A program made the translations under genes and the position numbers. DNA of 64,000 nucleotides from Firmicutes bacterium UBA2116 (lineage in GTDB: Bacteria > Bacillota > Clostridia > Tissierellales > Sedimentibacteraceae), in NCBI GenBank assembly GCA_002331025.1, contig DCYG01000040.1, positions 21,175-85,174 on the forward strand. Direction: 5' to 3'. Under the pieces are notes generated by a model. The model made no database searches. It saw only the letters and a list, made by a program, of their open reading frames with translations, and was not told where the DNA came from. Of this stretch, positions 35,618 to 43,712 are shown piece after piece. Position 1 is the first letter of the stretch, and every line of letters starts with the position of its first letter.

Positions 35618-36133
35618 TTACATAAAAAACCGGCACACCATAAGTGCTGCAAAAATTGACCCTACATGAGCTATTAAGCCAACCTTGATTGTATGCCTTA
35701 TATTCTTTATACCAACTGCTCCGAAGTATACGGCGGTGGTGTAAAAAATAGTTTCTGATGAACCCATCAACACAGATGCACTTCTTCCTATATATGAGTC
35801 CGGTCCGTAATTATCGAGTATTGATTGAAAAACTCCCAAAGACCCCCCTCCCGACAATGGTTTAACTATTGATAAGGATAACAGTTCCGGCGGGAATCCT
35901 AACATGTTGGTTACGGGTGTTAATATTCCTACTATAAAATCTTCGGCTCCGGAATGGATAAACATATTCATAGCGAAAATTACAGCCAATATATAGGGAA
36001 ATATTTTAAGTGCGGCTTTTGCTCCTTCCATGGCTCCGTCTATAAATGCAGTATATATATCGACCTTTTTAATAATTCCGTAAAACAAAATTCCACCTAT
36101 AACAACCGGTAATATCAAATCAGATAATCTCAT
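35618..36133 (-). CDS. spmB: Spore maturation protein B
   Basis: SpmB, with SpmA, is needed for spore core dehydration and heat resistance in Bacillus and Clostridium. The 171-residue membrane protein has the nucleoside-transporter-gate-like stretch DGAMEGAKAALKIFPYILAVIFAMNMF (within residues 33-59) and GGGSLGVFQSIL. It overlaps spmA by 4 bp. Confidence 0.94.
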   Translation of the reverse strand: MRLSDLILPVVIGGILFYGIIKKVDIYTAFIDGAMEGAKAALKIFPYILAVIFAMNMFIHSGAEDFIVGILTPVTNMLGFPPELLSLSIVKPLSGGGSLGVFQSILDNYGPDSYIGRSASVLMGSSETIFYTTAVYFGAVGIKNIRHTIKVGLIAHVGSIFAALMVCRFFM

Positions 36134-36708
36134 TTCACTTCTTTCCTTTCAAAATATTTTGCAAAAATAATCGCTACAGCAGTAGAAAATGTAGTAGCAA
36201 TTATGGTTGGAACCAAAATATCTCCGGGCAAGCTTGCTCCTGCATCTGCTCTTAACTTTATTACATTCAAAGGAATGAGCTGAATTGAAGATACATTAAT
36301 TATTAAAAACATACACATGGCATTATTGGCTGTTGATTTATCCTTGTTTACAAGCTGCATTTCATGCATAGCCTTTAAACCAAATGCAGTTGCGGAATTG
36401 CCTATACCAAGAATATTAGCTGCAATAGTCATAATAATTGCATTTACTGCCTTTGTATTGTTAGCTACTTCCTTAAACAAAAATCTAATTGCCGGCTTTA
36501 TAACTGCTGCCATCTTATTCAATATTCCTGATTTTTCAACTATTGACATTAATCCGGTCCAAAAAGCCATGACCGGTATTAATTTAATTATTAATTCAAC
36601 CGATTGCTGCAAATCGAAAAAAAGGACATTTGCAGCAGTTTCCGGTTTTCCGTTAGCAAATGAAAATACAAAGCCCAGTCCTATAAGAAAAATCCAAACG
36701 CTTTTCAA
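36130..36708 (-). CDS. spmA: Spore maturation protein A
   Basis: Membrane partner of SpmB. The 192-residue protein shows ANILGIGNSATAFGLKAMHEM near residue 90 and STIQLIPLN-like SSIQLIPLNVIKLRADAG near 135, both typical of SpmA. Its presence marks an endospore former. Confidence 0.94.
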   Translation of the reverse strand: MKSVWIFLIGLGFVFSFANGKPETAANVLFFDLQQSVELIIKLIPVMAFWTGLMSIVEKSGILNKMAAVIKPAIRFLFKEVANNTKAVNAIIMTIAANILGIGNSATAFGLKAMHEMQLVNKDKSTANNAMCMFLIINVSSIQLIPLNVIKLRADAGASLPGDILVPTIIATTFSTAVAIIFAKYFERKEVK

Positions 36709-36719
36709 TTAATTCCCCC

Positions 36720-36755
36720 CATACAAAAAGACATATTATTATATAATATGTCTTT
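36720..36755 (-). terminator. Terminator of the CNNM gene
   Basis: AAAGACATATTA and TAATATGTCTTT form a perfect 12 bp stem with a five-base loop; on the minus strand a T run follows. It separates the CNNM gene from spmA. Confidence 0.8.
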
Positions 36756-36767
36756 GATCTATTTTAA

Positions 36768-38015
36768 TTACTTTGTTAGATTTAACTCGTTATTTATTTT
36801 TTCAACCTGAATTTCTAATACTCTTTTTGCTTCGGCCTTGGTTACGGTAATATCCAGATCCTTGTATACTATCCTTCCTCCTGCCTCCGGTATTTCTTCA
36901 AACAGCATTGTTATCCAACCATTAACGGTTGTAACGTCAAGCTCCTCATCAGGTTCAATGCCAAACAGCTCAAACATGTCGTCAATATCCGCATTGCATG
37001 AAATAAGAAATTTATCTTCTCCTATTTTTTTAAACCATTCAAATACTTCGTCGTGCTCATCCCAAATTTCTCCGACTAATTCTTCTATTATATCTTCCAT
37101 GGTTACAAGCCCTTCGGTTCCGCCATATTCGTCTATTACAACGGCCATATGTGCCTTAGACAACTGAAGCTCTTTTAACAGCTCTGAAATTTTCTTATTA
37201 GGTGTAACGTATAGTATCTTGGAAACAAGCTTTCTAATATCTTTTTCTTTCCTGTTTAGTGCCTGATAGAAATCCTTTTCGTGCAGCACTCCGACTATGT
37301 TGTCCATATCGCCTTGAAATACCGGTAATCTCGAATATCCGCTTATCAGGAATTTCTCTCTTATTTCCTCCAAGCTTTCATCCTCATCTATACCTACGAT
37401 ATCAATTCTCGGTGTATAGATATCTTCAACGACTGTTTCACTGAATTCAATTGCCGACCTTATTAAATCGCTTTCATTTTTATTGATAACACCTTCATTT
37501 TCAACTTCATCAATCATTGTTATAAGTTCATCTTCAGTCATGGAAGGCTGAATTTCTGTTTTTAAAATTTTATGAAAAACTGACTTTAATGAAGTAAGTA
37601 TAAAATTAACAGGTGTACACAAAAACACTAAAAGCTTTAAAATAGGTGCCAAAAAAACAGCATGCTTTTCCGGTGAAAATTTAGCCAATCCTTTAGCCGG
37701 AATTTCCACAATAAATAGAATCGTTAGAACAGCTATTAAAGTTGCTGAAAAAACATTTAAATAATTTGACAGAATATATATTTCCAATGATACAGCAGTA
37801 ATTTTTAATATAGTTCCTGTAATCAGAATTGTTGACATTAAATTCTCGTAATTATCATCTAGTTCCAAAACTAAATTTTTATTACCATTACCGGATATAT
37901 TCTTCAATCTTGATTTGTTAAAATTAACAAATGCAGCCTCTGAAGCTGAAAGTATCGCAGAAAATAAAATCAATAAAATTAATATTATGACTTGACTTAT
38001 GACGTCATCGTCCAT
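36768..38015 (-). CDS. CNNM/HlyC-CorC family membrane protein with CBS pair
   Basis: The 415-residue protein has an N-terminal CNNM (DUF21) membrane domain of four helices (residues 5-170), a CBS pair (about 200-320, including YTPRIDIVGI and VVIDEYGGTEGLVTMEDIIEELVG) and a C-terminal CorC/HlyC domain. Relatives take part in magnesium or cobalt handling. The hemolysin label is historical. It is transcribed alone. Confidence 0.9.
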   Translation of the reverse strand: MDDDVISQVIILILLILFSAILSASEAAFVNFNKSRLKNISGNGNKNLVLELDDNYENLMSTILITGTILKITAVSLEIYILSNYLNVFSATLIAVLTILFIVEIPAKGLAKFSPEKHAVFLAPILKLLVFLCTPVNFILTSLKSVFHKILKTEIQPSMTEDELITMIDEVENEGVINKNESDLIRSAIEFSETVVEDIYTPRIDIVGIDEDESLEEIREKFLISGYSRLPVFQGDMDNIVGVLHEKDFYQALNRKEKDIRKLVSKILYVTPNKKISELLKELQLSKAHMAVVIDEYGGTEGLVTMEDIIEELVGEIWDEHDEVFEWFKKIGEDKFLISCNADIDDMFELFGIEPDEELDVTTVNGWITMLFEEIPEAGGRIVYKDLDITVTKAEAKRVLEIQVEKINNELNLTK

Positions 38016-38422
38016 CTTTGTAATTCACTCCCAATTAATTATAGTATACAAACAGTATAATATATACGTGAAAAATAGTCAATTTATTTTCTATTTTTAG
38101 CATTTTTGAACAATTCCCAATTTATTTATACCACAACTAATCAATTTATAAGTAACATGTATTATGTTTATCACAAATACAATATCTTTATGCTATATTT
38201 TAACATACGCTTATAGTTGCAACTAGTAAAATAGGAAAATACAATAGTTCATTTCATTGACATATGTCATAAATGCATATAAAATTATATTAAATTATTT
38301 GGTTTTTAACATGCAGGTAGATATCTCTAATACTTTTCCAGCAAATAATTATTAAGTACAGATACTTATCTTTGATTGTTAAAATTTTTACAAATAAAAA
38401 TATAAATGATTAGGAGATTGAA
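38016..38422. other. Intergenic region upstream of the Tat lipoprotein gene
   Basis: This 407-base A/T-rich stretch holds the promoter and palindrome at 38257-38285 and a leader of about 130 bases. I saw no further gene or known RNA. Confidence 0.5.
38257..38285 (+). promoter_or_regulatory. Promoter with overlapping palindromic operator
   Basis: TTGACA (38257-38262), a 17 bp spacer and TAAAAT (38280-38285). A perfect 12 bp palindrome, TGACATATGTCA (38258-38269), overlaps the -35. It has the TGA-N6-TCA form of Crp/Fnr-type sites. Confidence 0.6.
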
Positions 38423-39124
38423 ATGAACGCGAATTTTAAAGAAAAAACTTTTTCAAGAAGAGATTTATTAAAGACTGCCGGCAAAACTACAGCCGGATTA
38501 GCTGTAGTAGGTCTTGTACCTTCTATACTTACAGCATGCGCAGATAATAAGCCTTCTGAAATTCCTTCTAAACAAGTTCTAAGCTACGAGTATAAGGAGT
38601 TAAGCACTGATTCCGCTTCACACCCTTTTGTTTATCAAAAGCTTGATATTGCCACTGTTCAAGAAAGAGCATATGCAAGCTATTTCAATAAGGGAGGCTG
38701 CTGTGTCGGAGTAGCAGATGCATTAATAGGTGAACTTGCAGACAATGCAGGATATCCTTTTAATCAGATTCCTGTTGATACATTTGTTAACGGAGCAACC
38801 GGATACGGAATCGGCTCCCTTTGTGGTTCTCTTGGAGGTGCTGTCTTTACTATAGGTCTTCTATGTCCTAAAGATGATGCAAAAAAATTAACAGCGGATT
38901 TATTTGCATGGTACAATAAAGCAGAGCTTCCTATATATCAACCTGAAGTTAAAAACGAAACAACAGTTTCCGGTTCTGTAAACTGTGTCGATTCAGTCGG
39001 CAAATTTATGGAAAAAACAGGATATGCAATGGGCGACCCCGAAAGAAAAGCCCGATGTGCAGGTGTAACTGCCGATGTTGCAGCCAAAACCGTTGAGCTG
39101 TTGAATGAATACTTTGGAGTTTAG
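38423..39124 (+). CDS. Tat-exported lipoprotein, C_GCAxxG_C_C family
   Basis: The 233-residue protein has a twin-arginine signal (FSRRDLLK, Arg12-Arg13), a hydrophobic core and a lipobox ending at Cys39 (ILTAC), so it would be exported folded and lipid-anchored. The mature part has conserved Cys motifs, GGCCVGVADAL, GIGSLCGSLGGAV, VNCVDSVGKFM and ARCAGVTAD, matching the C_GCAxxG_C_C family of likely metal/redox proteins. Export by Tat implies a cofactor inserted in the cytoplasm. It is followed by tatA after 2 bp. Confidence 0.85.
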   Translation: MNANFKEKTFSRRDLLKTAGKTTAGLAVVGLVPSILTACADNKPSEIPSKQVLSYEYKELSTDSASHPFVYQKLDIATVQERAYASYFNKGGCCVGVADALIGELADNAGYPFNQIPVDTFVNGATGYGIGSLCGSLGGAVFTIGLLCPKDDAKKLTADLFAWYNKAELPIYQPEVKNETTVSGSVNCVDSVGKFMEKTGYAMGDPERKARCAGVTADVAAKTVELLNEYFGV

Positions 39125-39126
39125 TA

Positions 39127-39306
39127 ATGGGAAGAATAGGACCCGGAGAACTTGTACTTCTGTTACTCATTGCACTTGTTATATTCGGACCTTCAAAATT
39201 GCCTGAGATAGGAAAATCCATGGGTTCTGCGATAAACGAATTCAAGTCTCAAATGAATAAAATTAATAAAGATGACAAAGATGAATTAAAAGAAAAAAAT
39301 ATTTAG
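39127..39306 (+). CDS. tatA: Sec-independent translocase subunit TatA
   Basis: The 59-residue protein has the TatA layout: short N-terminus, one membrane helix (GELVLLLLIALVIFG), the hinge FGPSKLPEIGKSMG, an amphipathic helix and a charged tail. TatA forms the protein-conducting assembly with TatC. It lies 2 bp after its presumed substrate gene and shares its transcript and terminator; no tatC is in the window. Confidence 0.9.
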   Translation: MGRIGPGELVLLLLIALVIFGPSKLPEIGKSMGSAINEFKSQMNKINKDDKDELKEKNI

Positions 39307-39308
39307 TA

Positions 39309-39352
39309 AAAAAACCTTGTAAAGAAAAAAATACGCTTTACAGGGTTTTTTA
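39309..39352 (+). terminator. Terminator after tatA
   Basis: AAAAACCTTGTAAAG pairs with CTTTACAGGGTTTTT (14 of 15) and ends in a T run. Confidence 0.85.
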
Positions 39353-39569
39353 TTGCATTTACAGTATAAACAACTGCCACAAAAATTGAAAAATTTAACT
39401 CATCTTCTTCCAATATCCATTCAAATCTACCTTGGTGGTATATTAAGGAAATTTGAAAAAGCATAAAAATATGTAATAAAGAAATAATAATTGTACCTTT
39501 TTAGAAAAACGGATGCTTATACAATCGATTTATTACTTGAAAATTAAGCGATTGTTAAGAAATTATTAA

Positions 39570-39597
39570 TTGTTTTATCGTATGAAAATGCTATACT
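39570..39597 (+). promoter_or_regulatory. Promoter for the glycosyltransferase gene
   Basis: TTGTTT (39570-39575), a 16 bp spacer and TATACT (39592-39597) with extended TGC. Confidence 0.55.
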
Positions 39598-39633
39598 TAC
39601 TATTCGTAGAGTACAAAATTTGGAGGTATTAAT

Positions 39634-40890
39634 TTGTTATCGTTTATTAGTATATTTAACTTAATCATATTTATATTATTTACTGGATTTTATTTTTATC
39701 AATTTTATTATATTATAGTAGGTTTATTCAGAAAAAGTAAGGTATTAACTGCTAAGGTAAATCATAGATACGCAGTTGTTATTGCTGCAAGAAACGAAAG
39801 TGCTGTAATCAGTCAGTTGATCAGCAGTATAAAAAAGCAAAAATATCCGTCAGAATTAATAGATATTTATGTTGTAGCAGACAATTGCACAGACAATACT
39901 GCACAAGTAGCAAAAGAATCCGGAGCTTATGTTTTTGAAAGATTTAACCGACAATATGTAGGAAAGGGTTACGCTTTAGATTACGCGTTTAAAGCTTTAA
40001 TAAACAGCAATGAAAAATATGAAGGATATTTTATATTTGATGCTGATAATTTATTGGACGAAAACTATATATCTGAAATGAACAAGGTATTTGATAATGG
40101 ATACAAAATAGTTACGAGCTACAGAAATTCAAAAAATTATGATACGAATTGGCTGTCGGCCGGTTATTCGTTATGGTTTTTAAGAGAAGCCAAATATTTA
40201 AACAATTCAAGAATGATATTGAATACAGGATGTGCAATTTCAGGTACAGGATTTATGGTAAGTGATGAAATTATCAGAAAAAACAACGGTTGGAAGCATC
40301 ATTTATTGACAGAAGACATAGAATTTTCGGTTGACAACGCAATACATGGCGAAAAAATCGGTTATTGCGGTTCGGCAGTATTGTATGACGAGCAGCCCTA
40401 CTTATTTGAACAATCATGGCATCAGAGACTGCGTTGGGCAAAAGGATTTTATCAGGTATTTGCAAAATACGGCAAGGATTTGTTCAAATGCGCATTCGTT
40501 AAGAGAAGCTTCTATTGCTATGATATGTTGGTTACAATTTCACCGGCATTATTTTTGTCGCTGCTGAGTGTAGGTATAAATACGGCATTTTTAACAATAG
40601 GTATAATTAATATCGGAACATCTCCTGAAATTATCAGAGAAACATCATCTTCGATTTTAATGTCCTTTGTTAATTCCTATTCAGTACTATTTGCAATAGG
40701 GTTAGTAACAACAATTTCAGAATGGAAACAAATTAATTCAACTTCATGGAATAAAATTAAATATATGTTTACATTCCCAATATTTATTTTCACCTACATT
40801 CCTATTTCAATCGTTGCATTGTTCAGGAAAATCGAGTGGAAGCCGATTACCCACAGCATCGCCAAGTCAATAGAAGAAGTAAGACAATAA
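39634..40890 (+). CDS. Family 2 glycosyltransferase, membrane-bound
   Basis: The 418-residue protein has an N-terminal membrane helix, a GT-A domain and three or four C-terminal helices, as in processive or polyprenyl-linked GT2 enzymes. Motifs are VVADNCTDNT, FIFDADNLL (DxD), LLTEDIEFS (catalytic ED) and QSWHQRLRWAKGF (QxxRW). It starts at a TTG at 39634, six bases after GGAGGT. Donor and product are unknown. Confidence 0.87.
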   Translation: MLSFISIFNLIIFILFTGFYFYQFYYIIVGLFRKSKVLTAKVNHRYAVVIAARNESAVISQLISSIKKQKYPSELIDIYVVADNCTDNTAQVAKESGAYVFERFNRQYVGKGYALDYAFKALINSNEKYEGYFIFDADNLLDENYISEMNKVFDNGYKIVTSYRNSKNYDTNWLSAGYSLWFLREAKYLNNSRMILNTGCAISGTGFMVSDEIIRKNNGWKHHLLTEDIEFSVDNAIHGEKIGYCGSAVLYDEQPYLFEQSWHQRLRWAKGFYQVFAKYGKDLFKCAFVKRSFYCYDMLVTISPALFLSLLSVGINTAFLTIGIINIGTSPEIIRETSSSILMSFVNSYSVLFAIGLVTTISEWKQINSTSWNKIKYMFTFPIFIFTYIPISIVALFRKIEWKPITHSIAKSIEEVRQ

Positions 40891-40914
40891 AAATAACATT
40901 TAACATTTGAACAT

Positions 40915-41012
40915 TTAGGGGACGGAACATTTAGGGGACGTACCTTTTCGTGCTGCAGCCACAAAAAGAACCGTCCCCAGAACGCTTTGAGCCAAAAAGA
41001 ACCGTCCCCTCT
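40915..41012. repeat. GGGGACGG palindrome cluster with AACATTTA units
   Basis: Short AACATTTA direct repeats lead into GGGGACGG. A palindrome at 40933-40978 (GGGGACGTACCTTTTCGTG, a CTGCAG centre, then CCACAAAAAGAACCGTCCCC) is followed by a second right arm at 40992-41009. It closely matches 42549-42627. Confidence 0.65.
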
Positions 41013-41038
41013 GGGTATTATTATCTGCATTAAGTAAA

Positions 41039-41230
41039 TTAATTTGGTTCAAATAAGGAATCAACAGTAGTTTGCAGTGCTTTAGCCAAAGAAAATGCGA
41101 GAGTTAGAGTTGGATCATATTTGTTGTTTTCTATTGCGTTTATTGTTTGTCTTGTAACATTGCACATAACAGCAAGCTCGTCTTGTTTTATTTTTTTTGC
41201 TGTCCGGAGTTCTTTAATATGGTTTATCAT
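41039..41230 (-). CDS. XRE-family helix-turn-helix regulator
   Basis: The 63-residue protein is a single HTH_3 domain (IKQDELAVMCNVTRQTINAIE), like the YgzD/YozG group of small regulators. It overlaps the upstream membrane-protein gene by 4 bp. Such pairs are common in Gram-positive bacteria; the regulator may repress its own operon at 41566-41583. Confidence 0.85.
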   Translation of the reverse strand: MINHIKELRTAKKIKQDELAVMCNVTRQTINAIENNKYDPTLTLAFSLAKALQTTVDSLFEPN

Positions 41231-41547
41231 AGTGAGCCACCATATTTTCTTGTATTAATTATTAAAATAATTCCAAGTATGATATAACTGAGAAGTACCG
41301 GCTCAATATATATTCCTTCTTTGAAATTATTCCACCACACCTGGTAAGAATCATAAAAAAGCCATTTGATGATCAGAGATAAAGTTTGCAGAACAGTAAT
41401 TGCAATAAAGGAATCTGCCATAGATTTCTTTACAATCCATTTTGAGCGCTCATCTTTCTTTTTTGCGAATGCAAAAAAAATTGCTCGTAAACTGATAATA
41501 AACATAACAATAGATACTAAAAAAACAAGAATACTGATAAATCGCAT
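41227..41547 (-). CDS. Small membrane protein paired with an XRE regulator
   Basis: The 106-residue protein has three hydrophobic helices (about 4-26, 42-65 and 80-100) and a charged loop KKKDERSKWIVKKS, similar to DUF2178-type proteins found next to XRE regulators. The ATG at 41547 has GGGAGG seven bases upstream; the earlier ATG overlaps that site. Function unknown. Confidence 0.7.
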   Translation of the reverse strand: MRFISILVFLVSIVMFIISLRAIFFAFAKKKDERSKWIVKKSMADSFIAITVLQTLSLIIKWLFYDSYQVWWNNFKEGIYIEPVLLSYIILGIILIINTRKYGGSL

Positions 41548-41565
41548 ATCAAAGCCTCCCATGTC

Positions 41566-41583
41566 AAAATGTTTTTACATTTT
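41566..41583. promoter_or_regulatory. Candidate operator of the XRE pair
   Basis: AAAATGT-TTTT-ACATTTT is a perfect 7 bp inverted repeat just downstream of the -10 of the pair's promoter. Confidence 0.45.
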
Positions 41584-41584
41584 C

Positions 41585-41613
41585 AGTGTAGGTGTTTTTG
41601 TATTTAATGTCAA
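41585..41613 (-). promoter_or_regulatory. Promoter of the XRE/membrane-protein pair
   Basis: TTGACA (41613-41608), a 17 bp spacer and TACACT (41590-41585) on the minus strand. Confidence 0.7.
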
Positions 41614-41998
41614 GAGTTTTTTACATTAATATTTACCTCATATTTTTATTAGAAATCAAGTGTAACACTTGTCTTACTTTTGCAATATACTAATACAGGA
41701 CCCGGAATACCCTTAAAGATATACACCCTCATGAACATATGGCAAACTGCATAATTTGTATAAATTTATACAGTTTTCAAAAAATCCAAACTGGAATTTT
41801 TTTAGGGGTTTTCTCTCTGACTGGTATACTTTTTTGCATCATAAATTTATGTATATATTGAAATTTGCGCATTTGCAAAAAAATGGAATCTCAAAAAATA
41901 TTTATACATGATTCACATATATATGCATTGCACGGTTTAGTAGCAGAAGCAAAAATCACCGTTTGCAGTAGTCTGTCAAAGGTGTCAGCAACCCCGTC

Positions 41999-42092
41999 CC
42001 CTTGACACCCTTGACACCCTTGACACCCTTGACAGTCCCCTTGACAGTCCCCTTGACATACCCTTGACATACCCTTGACATACTACTACCAA
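41999..42092. repeat. Tandem array of CTTGACA units
   Basis: Eight copies of CTTGACA lie in line with evolving spacers: three 9-mers (CTTGACACC), two 12-mers (CTTGACAGTCCC), two 12-mers (CTTGACATACCC) and a final partial unit. Confidence 0.85.
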
Positions 42093-42142
42093 GCCCCATA
42101 ACGGACTTTTCACCGTCAAGCTGTCTCCCATGCTGGGCACAC

Positions 42143-42178
42143 TAAAAAAATACCAATGCTTTTTCACTGGTATTTTTA
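42143..42178. terminator. Bidirectional terminator-like hairpin
   Basis: AAAAATACCA pairs with TGGTATTTTT around a 12-base loop, with A and T runs outside. No active gene adjoins it, so it may be a leftover. Confidence 0.5.
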
Positions 42179-42356
42179 ATATATATATTAAGATTGTTTT
42201 AACGTAAAAAAATATTAATCCTTATTTTTCTTAATATAAATATCTGAGGCTTTTAATAATCTTAACATTGTAATAACAATTAATACATGAAAAAGCACAC
42301 TTGCAAGCATCGATACAATAACTAAAAAAGGCATTTATATTCTCCCATAAATATAT

Positions 42357-42455
42357 TTTAATCCATGCAACTCCATCTCCCGCTAAATATATCTTCTCTA
42401 TATTGTCCACATCATAAGTGTCGTCTTTTCCCCACAGTAATTTTAAACAAACCAA
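42357..42455 (-). pseudogene. Remnant of an ISLre2/UPF0236-type transposase
   Basis: About 33 codons read ...GKDDTYDVDNIEKIYLAGDG then VAWIK, matching the conserved GDG-WIK core of UPF0236/ISLre2 transposases as I remember it. Upstream and downstream the similarity ends and frames break. It lies among repeats, consistent with a decayed insertion. Confidence 0.6.
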
Positions 42456-42548
42456 TTATTACTGCCGGATATTCAAAACATTCAGCTTATTTATATCAAT
42501 TTTAGTATATTATATTCGTATCTTTGTATACTAATTACATTATTATAG

Positions 42549-42627
42549 TAAACATTTAAACATTTAGTAAACATTTAGGGGACGGACCTTTTCGTGGCTG
42601 CAGCCACAAAAAGGTCCGTCCCCTAAA
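42549..42627. repeat. AACATTTA repeats plus a perfect GGGGACGG palindrome
   Basis: Three AACATTTA-like units precede a palindrome at 42574-42627 whose arms (AGGGGACGGACCTTTT and AAAAGGTCCGTCCCCT) meet at GTGGCTGCAGCCAC. It is the best copy of the family at 40915-41012 and 6687-6726. Confidence 0.75.
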
Positions 42628-42643
42628 ATGCTTTAAAATGCTT

Positions 42644-43711
42644 TTACTTGTATTCCTTTTCCACATAGGAGCTCGTTGATGCTCTCAGAAGTGATGAATA
42701 CTCTACTTTAAATTTCACAATGTCCCCCACCTTGTAATTGCTTTCTGTTTTATCAGCATTTACAATCAGGTGATCGGAGCTTGCACCTAAAATTGATATA
42801 CTTGGGTCTATAGGATGCAGGTGGTCAGGATCTACGTCCTGTCTTCCTACTGCTATTATGGCCCTTTTAATTACTCCTAAATCTTCATAAAACGGTCTGT
42901 TGCCGAAAGCATCCACTCCTGTTTCTCCAACAGGCAAGGATTGTTTTTCTTTTAATTCTATTATTTCTGCTTCCAAAGTAAATGCATCATCATAGAAGCC
43001 TTCAAGCATCTGACTGTATGCGGTTTCATCTCCCAGTAAAAATGCTTCGCCAACCCTCAGGTTATTGATTCCTTCCGGAAGTTCTTTTTTACCTATTAAA
43101 TAAACGGAGCTTGAATTTCCGCCTGAAATCATCTGCAGCCTGATATTGAATTTCTCTTCAATTTTATGCGCAATATCAACAAGTATTGAAAGGTTTTCCT
43201 TTTTAGGTATTACCGCTCCGTAACAGGTCAGATTGACACCTAATCCGAACAGCTCAATATTTTCAAGCTTAAGTATTTCTTCAACCGCATGGTAAATTTC
43301 ATCTTCATCTTTAAAGAAAATACCTTCTCTTAAATCACCTAAATCTATCATAAGAAGTATTTTATGCTTTTTGTTTAATCTGCCTGCTGCATCGTTTAAC
43401 CTTTTGACTGTTTCTATCTCAGAGTTTAAGGATATCTCCGCATAACGAACTACATCTTCAGCCTGTGAAATCATAGGCAGGCGCAAAAGTACTCTCTCCT
43501 TTGTTGTGCCTTCATATTTTTTCAGATTTTGTATTCTTGAATCGGCAAGATAGTCAATATCTGATTCCTCAAGCAATTTATATATTTCCATGTCGGCACA
43601 ATATCCCTTGGTAACTATCATCAAGGAGCATCCCGAGCCTTTTACCATTTCAATTGTTTTATTAAGGTTATTTTTTACTTTATTTAAATCAATCACTAAT
43701 TTAGGATACAT
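42644..43711 (-). CDS. orr: Ornithine racemase Orr
   Basis: A PLP enzyme of the alanine-racemase fold that interconverts L- and D-ornithine and so feeds the D-ornithine-specific aminomutase. The 355-residue protein has the PLP-Lys segment MIVTKGYCAD near residue 35, MISGGNSSSVYL and LRVGEAFLLG. It is the last gene of the ornithine operon, 1 bp after the MutL/GlmL-like gene, which supports this specificity over alanine racemase. Confidence 0.88.
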   Translation of the reverse strand: MYPKLVIDLNKVKNNLNKTIEMVKGSGCSLMIVTKGYCADMEIYKLLEESDIDYLADSRIQNLKKYEGTTKERVLLRLPMISQAEDVVRYAEISLNSEIETVKRLNDAAGRLNKKHKILLMIDLGDLREGIFFKDEDEIYHAVEEILKLENIELFGLGVNLTCYGAVIPKKENLSILVDIAHKIEEKFNIRLQMISGGNSSSVYLIGKKELPEGINNLRVGEAFLLGDETAYSQMLEGFYDDAFTLEAEIIELKEKQSLPVGETGVDAFGNRPFYEDLGVIKRAIIAVGRQDVDPDHLHPIDPSISILGASSDHLIVNADKTESNYKVGDIVKFKVEYSSLLRASTSSYVEKEYK

Positions 43712-43712
43712 T

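Larger units (their letters stand above)
39307..39633. other. Intergenic region between tatA and the glycosyltransferase gene
   Basis: It holds the tatA terminator (39309-39352) and the glycosyltransferase promoter (39570-39597). Nothing else stands out. Confidence 0.5.
41614..42356. other. Gene-free stretch with repeats
   Basis: It holds a perfect small palindrome CAAGTGT-A-ACACTTG (41657-41671), the TTGACA array (41999-42092) and a hairpin at 42143-42178. Otherwise it is A/T-rich and I found no supportable gene. Confidence 0.5.

Noticed and set aside
41985..42167. A 60-codon ORF ending in a Ser/Arg/Gly repeat (GLSRGLSRVSRV)
   Set aside because: It is a translation of the CTTGACA tandem array and a hairpin, not a conserved protein.
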